Notes: generated by a model from the letters alone, not told the origin. Positions 21,367 to 33,828 are shown, counted from the first letter of the stretch. The stretch: DNA of 64,000 nucleotides from Epiperipatus broadwayi (GCA_028023455.1 JAQFVV010012395.1:6076001-6140000); one strand, 5' to 3'. Made by a program: numbers and translations.

Positions 21367-22642
21367 ATACATTATTCCTAGATATATTGATAATATTTTA
21401 ATTATTGGTAATAAAAGAGCTATGTATAATATTTATAATGATTTTAATAATATGATATTAAATTTACAAAAGTAGAATTTGAAGATAAAATTAAATATTT
21501 AAATATAGAAATTCAAATAAATAATGATAATAAAATTATATTAAAACATTTCATTAAGGAAGACAAATTAAAAAAAAATACTTCTATAGATTCACAAGCA
21601 TGGGTACAAAAGATGGCAATTATTAAAAATTTTAAATATAGAAATGATAAATATAATGCAGATAAAAATGTAGCTGGTTTACAAAAGAATCAATTTATTA
21701 AATTATATGAAGATTATTTGTGTAGCCTTAAAACTATTAAAAATATACTGTTTAATTCTAAGAAATCTATATAAATAGTAACATTTTTATACAAAATCAT
21801 TATAATGATGATAGTAACAATAGTTCAAATAAAAAATGGATCAAACTTTAATGTTATCATAAGTTATATTGATAAGCATATAAATATTGATAATATTCAG
21901 TCGAATAATAGAAGTCTGGATAATATAAAATACAAAAAAGAAATCATATTTAAAATACAATTGCGACCATTGCAACATGATTTACTATGGCCATACAGAA
22001 AATCAGATGTAAGAACCAAAGAACATAACAATGTAATTAATAGGTTAGATGATAAATCTACTTTATACATTCATTACTTAACATCTGGACATAAGATAGA
22101 TGCTACAAAAAAACATTAAACCTTTAAATTACATTGAAGATCCAAAAAGAAGACAAATATATGAAACATATTACATTAAGTATAACTTAAATAATTGTAT
22201 GAATATTTATTAAATACTTCAGTAAATTTAGTTAACAACTGGTCAATTAATAATGAATGGAGAATTATATAAAATTATATATATATATAAAGTTGTATAA
22301 TGCATGTATTATTTGTTCTGTATATTGTTATGTATATAGTCAATTCTTTAAACTTATATTGGATTTCTGTATGAGGTTTTATTCTATTTTACTAATGGTT
22401 ACTTTTATTTTACTTCCATTATAGAACACTAGATGGTGTTTAATCTGCAATAATTGCTGAGATATTCTTGACTTCGTTTAAGGAGAAGCCACAATACATC
22501 ACATCACAGCAACATTAAAATAGATTCTTCACAATTGAAAAAAAGTATGAAACAATGTGCCAAAAAGACTTTTTAGTGTAATTATTATTAATATATATAT
22601 ATATAACTGTTGTATATTGTTTTTATTATTTATTATAATTTA
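21367..22642 (+). pseudogene. Penelope-like element, plus-strand copy (RT motif C to GIY-YIG)
   Basis: The translation begins PRYIDNILIIGNKR (21389-21430), the RT motif C with Y-I-D-N in place of Y-x-D-D. KYLNIEIQINNDNKII, a thumb-like KMAIIKNFKYRN, and then from 21805 an ORF with KSDVRTKEHNN (GIY-YIG helix with the T-x-R...EH pattern) follow. It continues LYIHYLTSGHKIDA (the TGH-type motif) and, one frame on, EDPKRRQIYETYYIK. The domain order matches Penelope-like elements. It lacks the N-terminal two thirds of RT, one catalytic Asp is Asn, and there are frame breaks, so it is inactive. A LINE 3' tail is inserted at about 22453-22509. Confidence 0.78.
22453..22509 (+). mobile_element. LINE 3'-tail fragment inside the Penelope 3' region
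   Basis: TTGCTGAGATATTCTTGAC, then GTTTAAGGAGAAGCC and ATACATCACATCACA match the 3' end of the LINE at 43.9-45.5 kb (GTTGCTGAGAGATTTCTGAC... CATCACATCACA). The other Penelope copy lacks it (CTGCAATAACTAGTTAATG), which marks it as an insertion. Confidence 0.7.
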
Positions 22643-22695
22643 TATGGAATTAGTTTGCTTAAAATTTTGAATGTTAGCTAACTAAAAGTTTTTTT

Positions 22696-23172
22696 CATAT
22701 ATTAATATTGTTTATTGCAGCTCAGTACTCATCCATAGCACTTGTGGGGTAGCTGGGTGTGTTGTAGCATCTAAATGTACAATGCTAATTTATTTACATT
22801 AATAATTTTAATATTCCGTTTGTTGGAAAATTGAACACTAAAAATAACTTAGAATAATCCATTTTTTTGAGAAAATAAGCAAAAATCTGGTCACATTTTC
22901 TATCCAATAAATGTTAAAATTGTTTGTATGGAGTGAGACGATAAAAAATATAAAGTGAAAGAGGTGTGGTTTATTCACTAATAACCAGGCTATTAATCAA
23001 AAACAGAATGCCATCTAACTCTCCAACAAATGGAATATTTAAATGACTAATTTGAATAAATTAGCATTGTACATTTAAATGCTATACCATACCCAACTAC
23101 CCCACAAGTGCTATGAATCTGGTTTCATCAGCCGAAAGTTCACTCGGCTAATGTTAACAATATTAACATATG
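22696..23172. repeat. Foldback repeat, family L
   Basis: CATATATTAATATTGTT and its near-complement AACAATATTAACATATG bound a 477-bp inverted repeat. The arms include GCACTTGTGGGGTAGCTGGG and AATGTACAATGCTAATTTATT. At 23126-23153 CATCAGCCGA and TCGGCTAATG form a tight hairpin on the right arm only. CTGATGA occurs on the minus strand here, but no GAAA or UH partner follows, so I do not call a ribozyme. Confidence 0.65.
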
Positions 23173-23429
23173 AAATAAACCATTACCTAGCTAATATTCA
23201 AAATGTTTAAGAAAGCTAATTACCAATAAGATAAGGGGAAGAAGAATAACCTGAACATAATTTATATGAAAAAACAGTTTAATGGATTTTATTAATTTTT
23301 ATTTAACAAATCTCTTCATACTTTGTTTAGTAGTGTGAAGTCTCTGAACTGTTGTTTTTTTTATTAAATAACCAAATATTTGATCTTTAAGAAAGAACTT
23401 ATAAAACACATTTATTAAAAACATTGCCA

Positions 23430-25400
23430 TTTTAATATCAAGCTATTTCTACTAAAAGTACTATACTTACCTCTAATTCTATTATCATTTTCATCCATTA
23501 CATTGTATTAATTATGTATTTACAGTTGTTAACTTTTTTAATTCATGAGAAAATTCATTGAACATTACTTTAGTCTTTTTAGCATTTACCATTACTCCTA
23601 CTTTCTTACTATCATCCAATAACTCTTGCAACATTTCTTGAGCTCTGAAGTATTATTTATAAAAACATTTACATCATCTGCAAAATCTAGTTGAAAATAA
23701 TCTCTATTTATTTTTATTTCTTTAGCTTATTGCTATAAAAAGTTTTAAATATGGAATCACCCTGTCATACACCTTTCTCAATGATAATTTCTTTAGTACT
23801 ACCATGTAATCTAATCATTACTGTTGCATTTTTATAAATATCCTTCAGATTATAAATATTCTTCAGAATATGACAATATCTTGAATCTATATCTTGATGA
23901 TCCAATATTTTACTCATTGCAGAAATGTTTATAAAATCAAATGCCTTTTCATAATTTACAAATCTAAAGCATAATGACAATTCATATGTTCTTTCTGTAA
24001 TTTCTCTCAATACTTGGATGACATCCATTGTGCTTAAACCACTTTTAAATCCAGCTTGTTCTTTTGGTTGGTTCAAATTCAAAGTTCGCTGTAGATTAGT
24101 TGTAATTAGCTCAATAAAAATTTTGTATAAACTGATAAAATACTGTTAGGTCTGTAATTTCTAATACCTTCTTTGTTACCTTTATTGAATATTAATATTA
24201 TATTCTTCCAAATATCTGGTATATCTTTATCATTTAAGTATTTGGTTTATAATTTTGCCAACAATTTCTTTGTTTCTGTATCTGTTTTTTTTTTTAAATA
24301 TCAATTATTATTCCATCACTTCCTGAAGTTTTTATCCTCCTTCATAGATTTAATTGATGTCTCACTTATTCATTTAAAATGCTGAAAAATACAGAAGATG
24401 TATTAACTGTAAGGAATATTTTGTTCTCTTATTTTTTATTGCTTTATAATTATTTATAGAAGTATTCCACAAATTTTATATCATCTCTTTTTTTCAAATA
24501 GTCCCAATCTTTGTTTCTTGCAGAAACAACTTCCCTTCCAATATTAAGATATTGTTTTATACTTTTGATACTTTTATCCTCTTCTATAGTTTTCCTTTCC
24601 AATGCACAATTATAATGTCTTATATCATTATTAACCTTTTTTGTACCATTTTACAAAACTTTAGATGTTCAATTTTTCTTATGAATTATTTTTTAAAAAA
24701 ATTATCAGATGTTTTTTTTTATTTCAGTCAAGTCTGAATTTTTTTCAAAATCTATTAATGTTTTTAAATGATTTGTAAGGTCTAATTTAAATTCACTGGA
24801 ATTAATACATTAATCAATGATCATTTTCCGAGTTGGATCTGCCTAAGAACATTATTAGTCAAAATATAACCCAATTCTGCTGTTTCTTCATTTGGATGCT
24901 TTTATTTTCATTTCCATGTAGCATTTTTCTCTTTTTCTGAAAACTTCACAAGGCTGTGTCTTCTGTTGTTTCTATCAACATAACCAAATTTACCCACAAT
25001 ATTTTCACTTGTTTACCAATTCTAACATTAAAGTTTTCTATGACAATTCTAAAATGTTGTTTGGTTTGATCAAAAGCCTTTTGTACATCCATACAAAAAT
25101 TCTTTATTTCTTTATCACAATCAGAAATTCTTGGAGTGTAAATCATTATCTTGAATAATTAATCTTACTTTATACCACCAATCTCTATAATATTGTTCTT
25201 TCACTATTGAATCCCATGCACTACTTTCATGGTGAAGTATATGACCATTTTTTTAATTTAATTGCTTCTTTAATTTTTCTTCCATTTTCACAAAATTCAA
25301 TAGTATCCCATTTAATATTAGAAAGTATTTCTTTCAGTTTATGCAATCTTCATTCACTTGAAAACAATTTGTAATTGTAGTTAGGTAAACAAAATTTTTA
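23430..25400 (-). pseudogene. RTE-type LINE, antisense, endonuclease and RT
   Basis: This is one of the two longest RTE copies here. From right to left on the minus strand: an endonuclease with YTPRISDCDKEIKNFCMDVQ-like (about 25080-25150), FRIVIENFNVRIGKQ (the GDFNAxIG loop with GD changed to EN) and EDTALxxF. RT follows with EQAGFKSGLSTMDVIQVLRE (24000-24060), FVNYEKAFDFI (motif A with the catalytic Asp, about 23935-23965), HILKNIYN, MIRLHGSTKEIIIEKGV and a QGDSIFK-like relic. A C-terminal KLINNCKYIINTM-like stretch follows near 23500. Several stops and frameshifts. In the family the product is a bifunctional target-primed retrotransposition enzyme. Confidence 0.8.
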
Positions 25401-25734
25401 ATTGAATGGCATCCTGATGCACAATTAAGGGATTCATGTCATCCAGTGACTTCAACTACTAATTGTTGCTTTGGCTGGTGGTTTTAGTCTCCTGGGAATA
25501 AAGGCTATAATTTAGTTTGTCTGTGAAGATTTTAAACATCTATATATAAAAAAAGAAAATCTTAACACATATTCACCCTGACTTAAAGAAAATTTAACTA
25601 ATATTTTATTTAAAAACTAGTGGGCAACTGAGAAGAAAAACTATGGATTTTCAGAGAGAAGAATTCAGTAAATTCATTACTCTGGCTGCTGCATTTTGAT
25701 GAGCAGCACATCTATTTTATTTACTATATGAATA
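25400..25734. other. Unassigned region beside the RTE 5' end
   Basis: CATCCTGATGCACAATTAAGG and GGCTGGTGGTTTTAGTCTCC may belong to the RTE 5' untranslated region. I cannot confirm this, and no other feature is seen. Confidence 0.35.
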
Positions 25735-25749
25735 ATTATATAACAATAT

Positions 25750-26042
25750 AAGAATACCAAACTCTCCCTACAGTATTAATGCCAAGTGCAAGTCTTTATA
25801 ATCAATGGATACACGAAGGTTTGTGTATAAAATTTCTATCTAGCACTTACTCATTCAATATCCCTGACTAGTTTCTAGCTTGTGACTTTCATCTGTGAGT
25901 GAATGTGTAGGCATTAGATAGAGATTTTATGAACAACCTTTCTTCATCCATTGATTACAAAGGCTTGCACTTGATGGCACTACTGTATGGAGAGTTTGGT
26001 ATGTGTACGTATATGAAATGGTGATCATATGATGTTTTGATG
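25750..26042 (-). mobile_element. Hammerhead foldback element, family B copy 3
   Basis: A 293-bp insertion with the 15-bp duplication ATTATATAACAATAT (25735-25749 and 26043-26057). The arms around TCAATGGAT and ATCCATTGATTA fold back. The antisense ribozyme near 25858-25900 is damaged: CTGATGA reads CAGATGA, while GAAACTAGTC is kept. The right end is ATGGTGATCATATGATG, a variant of the terminal motif. Confidence 0.82.
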
Positions 26043-26059
26043 ATTATATAACAATATCT

Positions 26060-26590
26060 GTAGTGACAGAAACATGTAGATTGGATATTGGGGATTTGAC
26101 ATGTTCTGTTTCTTTAATGCTTCAAAGAGAAATGATAGGGTCTGCTTTTCATTAGCAACAAACTTCTTTTTGGAACCATAAATCTGTATGATCATCTATA
26201 TTGGCAGAAATGAAAAAAAACAAAACAAGTATAATTGCTGTTTTAAGAAATTGCAAAGAAATCAAATTTTAATTGAGTTTTTGATTTTATTGCAATCAAA
26301 TAATACGAGAAAAAAGAATCAAATTTTAAAAAATTTGCTTTATTTTTTAATCTACAAACATTTGTATAAAATTTTGAGATTTTTTTAAGAAAAAAAAAAA
26401 AGAGAAATTTTCTGGCTTTATCATGGAATATGATATATATATATATTTTTAAAGAAAGACATCAATTTTAAAACAAAAAATATTTTTTTATATAAACAAT
26501 TCGCTGACAGATTTTAAAATTATATATCATGCACTGCCATTGTTATCACGTGACTTTTTAATCTTGCTTACATATATAAAACTGTGATGA
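26060..26590. other. Unassigned A+T-rich DNA
   Basis: No supportable feature. A plus ORF at 26188-26388 is Lys/Asn/Ile-rich and looks like A+T-driven chance coding. Confidence 0.5.
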
Positions 26591-26599
26591 ATTATATTG

Positions 26600-27596
26600 C
26601 TTGACCTTAACCACATACTAAAAACGTTAATTTTGGGATTAAATGTAAAATATCATAGGTTTATGTACAAAAACGCTTCCTCCAAAACTCTTCCATTTTT
26701 TACTCCTTATTATCCACTTAATTTTTCATTCCAGGTCTATTTTTTTTTTGTCTATCCCCACTTAAGTAAAAGCTGTTTTAATAATTCTACTACATCTTCC
26801 TCAATGCCAACTTTCTTTACTTTTAATTTTATGTCCTTTTCTATATAATTTATTTTGATTCTTTTAAACATTCTACACTCCAAATATTTTCTCTACCATC
26901 TCCATATAAATTACTTCTGCAATCCAAATTTTTTCACTTTGTCTTTTTTTAGATACCATTCCTGCCCTTACACCAGACAATCTCCCTTCAGTGTTAACAT
27001 CATATTTCATTTAATTTTTATTGAACTCCAAACTATTTTTTAAATTCTTTTTTTTTTTTCCATAATCCTATTTCTTTTTCTCCAACTATCTTATATAACT
27101 TTTCCTCAATTCTTGTAATTTTATACCTTTAATACATTCTTTCTGTGAAAATAATTTGTTAATTAACTTTGCATGTTGTAAATCCTTTATTATCCAACTT
27201 GTCATATTGTCTTTTCCACATAAGTCATTTAATCACTATTTTTAGTAAACTGTTTACATTCATATTTTGTAACCTTCCAAACATTTTAAACTTTTATATT
27301 TCATTTGCTGTTCACAATTTATCATTCAATGCATATCTTCCTAATTTTTTTCTGTATGCTTTTAAAAATTTCTGAGCTTTCTGATCAATACAAAGTGCAT
27401 TTTCAAATAATTCTATATTAATTACATATTCTATGAGAAACATGGCAATTTTTTAATCAGTCCATTCCCAACTATTTGTTCAATTTCTTTTTTGATTTAT
27501 CACAATATCTTTCCATTAAATTTTGGGAGCTTAGATGTTTTTTCATTGGATTTAATTTTCATAGTTCTTTCTGTCTTTCCAATCTTCTTTAATGAC
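26600..27596 (-). pseudogene. LINE C-terminal region fragment (Jockey/I-like)
   Basis: The minus strand aligns in order with the LINE at 44.4-45.4 kb. AAGCATACAGAAAAAAATTA then GGAAGATATGCATTGAATG parallels GTACAAAGGGAAGTAGG then AAGACATGCATTAGATG at 44640-44675. TTTAAAATGTTTGGAAGG parallels AAATGAAAATGTTTGGTAG at 44750. The translation between is broken, and the RT catalytic motifs were not found. It directly abuts the family-B insertion at 27606. Confidence 0.55.
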
Positions 27597-27605
27597 AATT
27601 CCATA

Positions 27606-28032
27606 ACTTAAAACTGGCAAAACTCTCCATATAGTATTGCCACTCAGTGCAAGCTAGAGTAATCAATGGATGCCAAAAGGCTTGTGCATAAAATCCCCAT
27701 CTAATGCCTACTCATCCAATATCCCCAGACTAGTTTCTGGCTTGTGGTCTTCGTCAGTGAAGAGCCTTGGATCTGCGAGCACAGCACCTAGATCTTAGGA
27801 TCTAATGCAACCCTCCAGCAGCTACCTTTTATCTCTACATAACTACAAAACTATGAATCTTAAATTGGAAAACAATAATATTTTCAATCCAAGCTCATTA
27901 GCTTATATAGTCATATAGGTCTGAACTCAGTTCAGTACCTATACATTTTGGTGTCTTTGGAGAATTTTGCCTGTTTTAATAACAGTTATAAGCAAGCATA
28001 AGAAATGGTGATCATGTGATGTTTATTGACTG
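27606..28032 (-). mobile_element. Hammerhead foldback element, family B copy 4
   Basis: A 427-bp insertion with the 9-bp duplication AATTCCATA (27597-27605 and 28033-28041). It has one antisense HHR (27722-27764). A middle segment, TTAGCTTATATAGTCATATAGG, recalls the AGCTATATGGGG segment of the 435-bp array unit. The right end holds the complete terminus AACAGTTATAAGCAAGCATAAG then GGTGATCATGTGATG. Its length is close to the 435-bp array unit. Confidence 0.85.
27722..27764 (-). ncRNA. Hammerhead ribozyme (family B)
   Basis: Minus strand: stem I CTCTTCA pairs with TGGGGA through four Watson-Crick and two G-U pairs. Core CTGACGA (complement of 27751-27757), GAC...GCC stem II (one mismatch) with an A-A base apposition, GAAA, CTAG stem III and UC. 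Stem II is weaker than in copy 2, so activity is uncertain. Confidence 0.55.
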
Positions 28033-28264
28033 AATTCCATATCTTCTATATTGCTAGCAAAAATGGCATATTTTTTGCAGAAAAAAAAAAAAGGGCCACC
28101 ATATTTATATATTTTGCTGGTTCTAACTATAGAAATCTTTATCCCTAATCTTTTTTAAATTTAATCTCCAGTTCTTTAAGAAACTAAATAAATAATAAAA
28201 GTGATAATCAGCATCTTTGTTCTAACATTGCAATTTAATATCAATTTAATAGAGGGGTTTGAAT

Positions 28265-28550
28265 TTAGGTTTTTAGTCTATATTCACCCTCAACTCCATA
28301 TCAAACAACTGATACACATGATAACATGCATTTGAAAAAAAAAGATGCTCAATATACATATTTCATGTACACATGATAACATGCATTTGAAAAAAAAGAT
28401 TTTCAATATACATATTTCATGTATATGTGTGGGAGATTATGATCTGGTCCAACTGATAAGTGCTGGTTCTGCATGAAATATATATTTGGTTGTTTGAGAT
28501 GGAGGATGAATATAGACTGAAAATTCTAAGTTCAAATCCCTCTATTTTCT
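28265..28550 (+). mobile_element. Family S element, copy 4 (inverted, partly duplicated)
   Basis: The left part is antisense and contains GATAACATGCATTTGAAAAAA twice in tandem. The right part is sense: GGGAGATTATGATCTGG, then a degraded HHR (CTGATAA at about 28454-28460, GTGCTGGTTCTGCAT stem II, GAAA). A B-box-like AAGTTCAAATCCC follows at about 28530. The ribozyme core has G-to-A at the conserved G, so it should be inactive. Confidence 0.65.
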
Positions 28551-28559
28551 ATAGTAAAC

Positions 28560-29270
28560 AGTATACTGAATGAATAGGTTAATATCAGTTAACTAAATTC
28601 AATGCTTGTAGAATAGCATATAACTGAACCAGAAGTCACAAAAGTCTACATCATGTCTATAACTTCTACAATCATTTACAGAATTGCTGATTTATGCAAA
28701 TGAGTCACATTGCATAAGTCACAATTTAAATTCTTTACTATTCAGCACCAGTCAGTGCATTACTATTTTCTTTAACATTTTTAAATATATGATTATGCAT
28801 CCTGATTACTGTAGAGAAACTCATTTAATTTATGATGCTGTTCTAAATGTTAAAATGCTAGAATAGGTTGGAGACAGTCTTGACAAACTATCACTGATGA
28901 CAATTAGGTTATATACGATGCATATTTTAATTTGTATAATTTATTTATGCATGGTCAAAATATTAATAATGTATAGTTGTGCCATAAATTCAAAAGAGTT
29001 GAAAAACACTTCAGTAAGATATAATAATTATTATTATCTGTTATTTTTTTTATAAACTCTTCTGACATCTATTTAATCTTGCTCATGATTTTCCAATTTT
29101 CTGGAAAAATCTTCAGCTCTCCAAATCATAATTTTTTTTCTATTCAGCAGCCATATGGTTTGCAGTTTTAATTTTTTTTTTTACAATATTTTTTTTTGTT
29201 TTTCAAGTATAATCCATTTACTGTCAATCTCCAGTTGAAATGTTTATATACACATGTATGCATATATATA
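28560..29270. other. Unassigned A+T-rich DNA
   Basis: No feature that I can support. A 60-codon ORF at 28684-28866 is not recognised. Confidence 0.5.
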
Positions 29271-29273
29271 TTA

Positions 29274-31312
29274 TAACGATCCAAAAGAAAGTGGAGATCA
29301 GCAGTCTACGATATCTGCACTACAGGGGCTCCATCTAGGCATTTGAGCCTAGAAAAATTTATAAAGTAGGCAGATATGCGCTGTTAAGATTCCACTTTAT
29401 TTAAATATTCAGACCATTAGCCCATTGTCACTAGCTCATGGAGACACAAAGATAAGAAATAACTTGTTTAGTTTGTATATATAAAAAAATAAAAGCCACT
29501 GCCAGTAATTAACAAACAAACATTTATTAACGCACATATAAATAAATTTTGAGGAATACATTTAACATTTTATATTAACTTTTAATTTTAAATAGATTGC
29601 AATAATGAGTTTAATATTTATTTAGTGGGTCGAGTATGAATAGACTACATAGATCTGCATTTGAAAAGAAAATATTCTTTCCCTTATTTAACCTTAGGCC
29701 AAAAGTTCGCAGTCAAACCAGCATCAACCCATCTGATACATTTATGTATTCAATGTAGCATGAAAATACAACAGCACATATATACTATACTGTCAGGAAT
29801 GGACATCTGAACAGTATAGTTAGAGAAGACATTGACTCTTGACCAATACAGGAATGTTACATCTGTATGGCAAGAAGAACAATAAAATAAAAACTCCATA
29901 GGAAGGGACCACAGTCTTTTTTGCTGCCTTACAGTCCCATCCATAGGCAAAAGGGTTTGTGCGGCATATACAGCAATTCTGCACATAGCGAAACTCATAC
30001 TACATCTACTAATTACACAAATATATCCAATCCATTGACCTAATTCAACTACAAAACGACCCTCCCTTAATATAACTTTACAAAACTATATAGCCATTCA
30101 TGCCCGACTTAAATTTCACATTCAGATATGTTCGCACAGATGAATTTTATAAAATTTGTTTTATAATGTTGAGTATAGATCGGCTGCATAGATTCCACGG
30201 TTAAAAACATTCCAAAATAAACATAACCGATCAAAATACAAAGTCATCGATAATGTCAATTGCAGAGGGAATACAAGAAACCCAATAGCATTCATCATAA
30301 GATGCCGTATTGACATCAATGACCTATATATTCTAATCGAATATGGAAACCACAACATAATTAACCGCTAACGAATCCATGCAACGTCCATACCCAACTT
30401 AAATTTCATCATTTAAAATTTAAACAATAAATATTAATACAAATAAAAATAATAAAATGGAAATGATTTTTTTTTTAGCAAACAAATATGTAAAATTAAA
30501 CATTTATAATTAATTTGAAACATAAGTCAGAGAAAAGTTCTTTTTTTAAAAATTTAGATTAACTGATCAAATCTTTAAAGTTCTTAATTACTTCAGATTT
30601 TAAAATCGTTCAGTTCAATTGTTTACATAGAAGAGTCCAGGTTCCTGTTGGCAATTCTCACGAAGACTTTCATGGAAGACCAGTCTGATATTCTGGAGGT
30701 AGCATTTGCTGGTTCCATTCTGGTATCACAGTCTTTTCATTTTTTTAAAATAAGTGAGAGAGAATGACAAGTGTCTTATCGTTTGTCTCACCAAATCAAG
30801 CTGGAAACTGACTGGAACTCAATATTTTTCTTTTTATAGTAAATCTCCAGATTGAACGAACAAAGACGTCACTAATCCAAATTTTCGTTAAGGTCTGAGA
30901 GGCTTGGTGCTTCCATTGGTCAAGCTAAATTCTCTTTAGTCTCTTATCTAATTTTCATCTGACTTTTTAATTACTCAAGAGTCATGCTAGCTTGCTTTTC
31001 AATTAATAAACAATCATTTCCATTTACAGATTACAGGAATTAATTAATACCTGTTTTTATTTTCACTTACGTTATTTCTTTATTAAAATATTTTTATATT
31101 TAAATCTTGTATTTTTTTTATAAAAGAGTACGTTCAAATACTTTTTTTATTTATAAAAAAAAATATTTTTAAAGTTTTGCATCTGTGTGAATATACATTT
31201 AACAAACATTTTAATTTTAGCGTTTAGTTTTTTTAATACATTTATTTTTATTTGCGAACTTAAAAGTTTTATTTCAATTTAATGTAACGGCATATTTATA
31301 TATCGTTACAAT
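29274..31312 (-). mobile_element. LTR-like 2.0-kb unit, copy 1
   Basis: On the minus strand the unit begins TGTAACGATATATAAATATG, followed by CCGTTACA, which forms a terminal hairpin. It ends GGATCGTTATA. Both ends lie in ATATAT, so a short target duplication cannot be resolved. A TATA box (TATAAAAAG, complement of 30830-30838) precedes GTTCCAGTC..CAGCTTGATTTGG. The copy at 61348-63009 shares this order and many long blocks. TATA box, TG start, absence of coding and a two-copy family suggest a solo LTR. A TIR DNA transposon is the alternative. The ORFs inside are not recognised. Confidence 0.6.
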
Positions 31313-31319
31313 ATATATG

Positions 31320-33095
31320 AAAAACAAAAACAAGTTATAATCACGTTAACTTGCTGTCGCTTGTATTTATGATCAATAGATGGCATTTTACCAAAAACAC
31401 CGACCAAGCGTACGTTTGTTTACATAAACGACAAAAGAGTCAGAATTCACTATCTCTTTCATTTTGCCCACCCTCAGATCAGCTGATTTCAAGCTAATTT
31501 GCTATCATCAAATATATATATATGCTGTGTGTGTATGTTGAATTAGATATTTTCATGGATTTTTATTGTAATAAAACAATAGAAATAAAGAGATTATATC
31601 CGTATAACACAGATAATTTTTCTCTTTGAGTACAAATATGCTTTTACTTCACTAAAAGAAGATCCCTTTTATTTTACTAAAATTCAAAACAAAATGAGCT
31701 ATTGTATAGATTAATAGAGAAAGGTTGTTTACCCTCAGGATAGTCAATTAGTTGGTTTTCTGGCAATGTCAAAAGCAAAAATTAATTCTTACATGGATAT
31801 AATCTCTTTGTATACATTTTTTATTATATATCTCCTCAAATACCACATAGCTAAAATAATTACAAGGAATTAATTAGTTTCTGATTTATCTGTTGAATTA
31901 TTTTTCAAGTTTTACATCCATACCAATGAACAGATGTATTATCTAATGGTTTTTATTAGTACACTCATCTCAACTACACCATGTCACAACTATATATCAG
32001 TACAGAAAATTAAACCCCCTCTTACTATGCAGGCAGTTCACAAACAAAATTTAATTTTCAGGTAATCTATAGGTATCAAACATCTGAATATTCATGATCC
32101 ATGTTGCCAAGCTTAATTTTTTATCAAAAATGTTATATTTCTTTCAAAGATCTACAATTTTGTTTTAACTTCTAGTTTACTATTCTTCATTTTGAGTAAT
32201 GAAGCATCCCAGACAAATAAAACTCTTTGATGTCCTAATCCAGAATTTTTTAAATATATTGACAGAATTAGTGATAAAATGCATCAATTTTTCTTATTGT
32301 TTATTTTTTTTTTGTATTCTAGCAAATCAATAAAAAAAGTTATAAAAAAAAATAGTACTACTTTAAAATGCACTCTGCCATTTTTGTTTCTAAGGGAAAC
32401 CGCAAAACAATCATGGATACAACCAAGTAATAAAGGTTGAAAGATAAAAAATTATTGTACTATAAAAATAATCTTTAAATATTTCAAATAGGTTTCAACC
32501 ATAAACAAAAAAATTTAAACATTTGTATAATACTTAATTAAAATGATTTTTAATGAATGTATAAATTAGTTTACAGCTTATCAAATATCTAACACTGAGA
32601 ATGTAAACCTATTCATGGAAAAAAAGTCTGAATACATTATTAAGATAATTCACAAGCTAAATTCCCAAAGAGTTATTTAAATGAACTTGTAAATAACACC
32701 CACCTTTTGATATATCAATGTCAATATCTTTTGTCAGGTAAAAGATAATTTGACAAAATAGATTGGCATTTATATAGCAAAAACAGGCATTGTTTACAAG
32801 TTCATTTAAATGAGTTTATAAATGCATGAAAGCATCAACCCTTAAACAATATCAATAACAATCAACAATAAGGAATATCTCTAATGAAAATGTAAAAATA
32901 TTTCCATTAAAAATAACTTCTACCAAATTTGTGTAAATATGCACATAACTTTTAAATCAGTCTTGAAAAATCCTTAAAATAGACATATTCACTATAAAAT
33001 GATTTAATAATAGCATATCTTTAATTCTTTAGCTTTTGCAATTATATGATAAACAAGAGTGACTGTCTGCTTTAGTGCTATTTATAGTAAGTTTG
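31320..33095. other. Unassigned, with old repeats
   Basis: The stretch 31370-31490 is less A+T-rich than its surroundings (GCGTACGTTTG, CACCCTCAGATCAGC) without a recognisable gene. A segment near 31970-32040 (ACACCATGTCACAACTATA, CAGTACAGAAA) resembles 48050-48110. Family J copy 2 lies at 32560-32870 (AATTCACAAGCTAAATTCCC). Confidence 0.4.
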
Positions 33096-33099
33096 AATA

Positions 33100-33170
33100 G
33101 TAAAATGGAGTTAAAGATGGTTACAAGATTCACAACTTGTATACCTGACTTTGATCCCATGCCCCATTCA
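33100..33170 (+). repeat. tRNA-like SINE fragment
   Basis: GATGGTTACAAGATTCACAAC followed by CTTGTATACCTGACTTTGATCCC has an A-box-like start, an anticodon-arm-like middle and a B-box-like end (GACTTTGATCCC). It is degenerate and has no second copy in the window. Confidence 0.35.
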
Positions 33171-33419
33171 TAAGATAAAAGCCAGAAATAACTGAGAATG
33201 GGATTTCAATGTTTCAGTCCATTACAATCTGGTAATCACTGATTACTCAAGATTTTTATAGATAATCCTAAAATAGAGATCTACTCTTAAATTAATAGAA
33301 AATGGATGGTTTTTATGAAGGTTAAACCAGTCTATAATATATAAAAAAAATAACATTTAATAGCTTGGATAGCAATTTTTAACAGTGTAATATTGAAAAA
33401 GATATTAATGTCTCATCTA

Positions 33420-33665
33420 CTGGATGAGGAAGGTTTTTTTATTTATACATTATCTAAGAATAGCTAAATATCTATTTATCAAGCAATAACTAGATGATTA
33501 GCTGAGTTATTTGTAGACTGCCTTTCTGAGAAAAAATCTTAACTGGATGAGGAAGGTTTTTTTATTTATACATTATCTAAGAATAGCTAAATATCTATTT
33601 ATCAAGCAATAACTAGATGATTAGCTGAGTTATTTGTAGACTGCCTTTCTGAGAAAAAATCTTAA
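33420..33665 (+). repeat. Perfect 123-bp tandem duplication
   Basis: Two copies (33420-33542 and 33543-33665) start with CTGGATGAGGAAGG and end GAGAAAAAATCTTAA. I saw no difference between them apart from the last bases, so the duplication is recent or an assembly artefact. No coding or hammerhead signal. Confidence 0.9.
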
Positions 33666-33828
33666 TTGGAAATCTTCAGCAGGCATTTCATCATTGAGAG
33701 GTGAAGATTGTAAGAGGCTATACATTTCGTATTTGTTTTATAGTGAGAAGATCAATATATATATATAAGTAAAAAATAGTCACATGTCACATGACTTATA
33801 TAGCTTGTATTACCAATATGTAATATAT

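Noticed and set aside
23110-23160. CTGATGA near a GC-rich hairpin in family L
   Set aside because: The hairpin CATCAGCCGA/TCGGCTAATG uses the motif as a stem strand, and no GAAA, UH or stem I is in place, so it does not fold as a hammerhead.
29750-30358. ORFs of 82 and 65 codons in the LTR-like unit
   Set aside because: The second copy at 61.3-63.0 kb does not keep these frames, so they are not conserved coding sequence.
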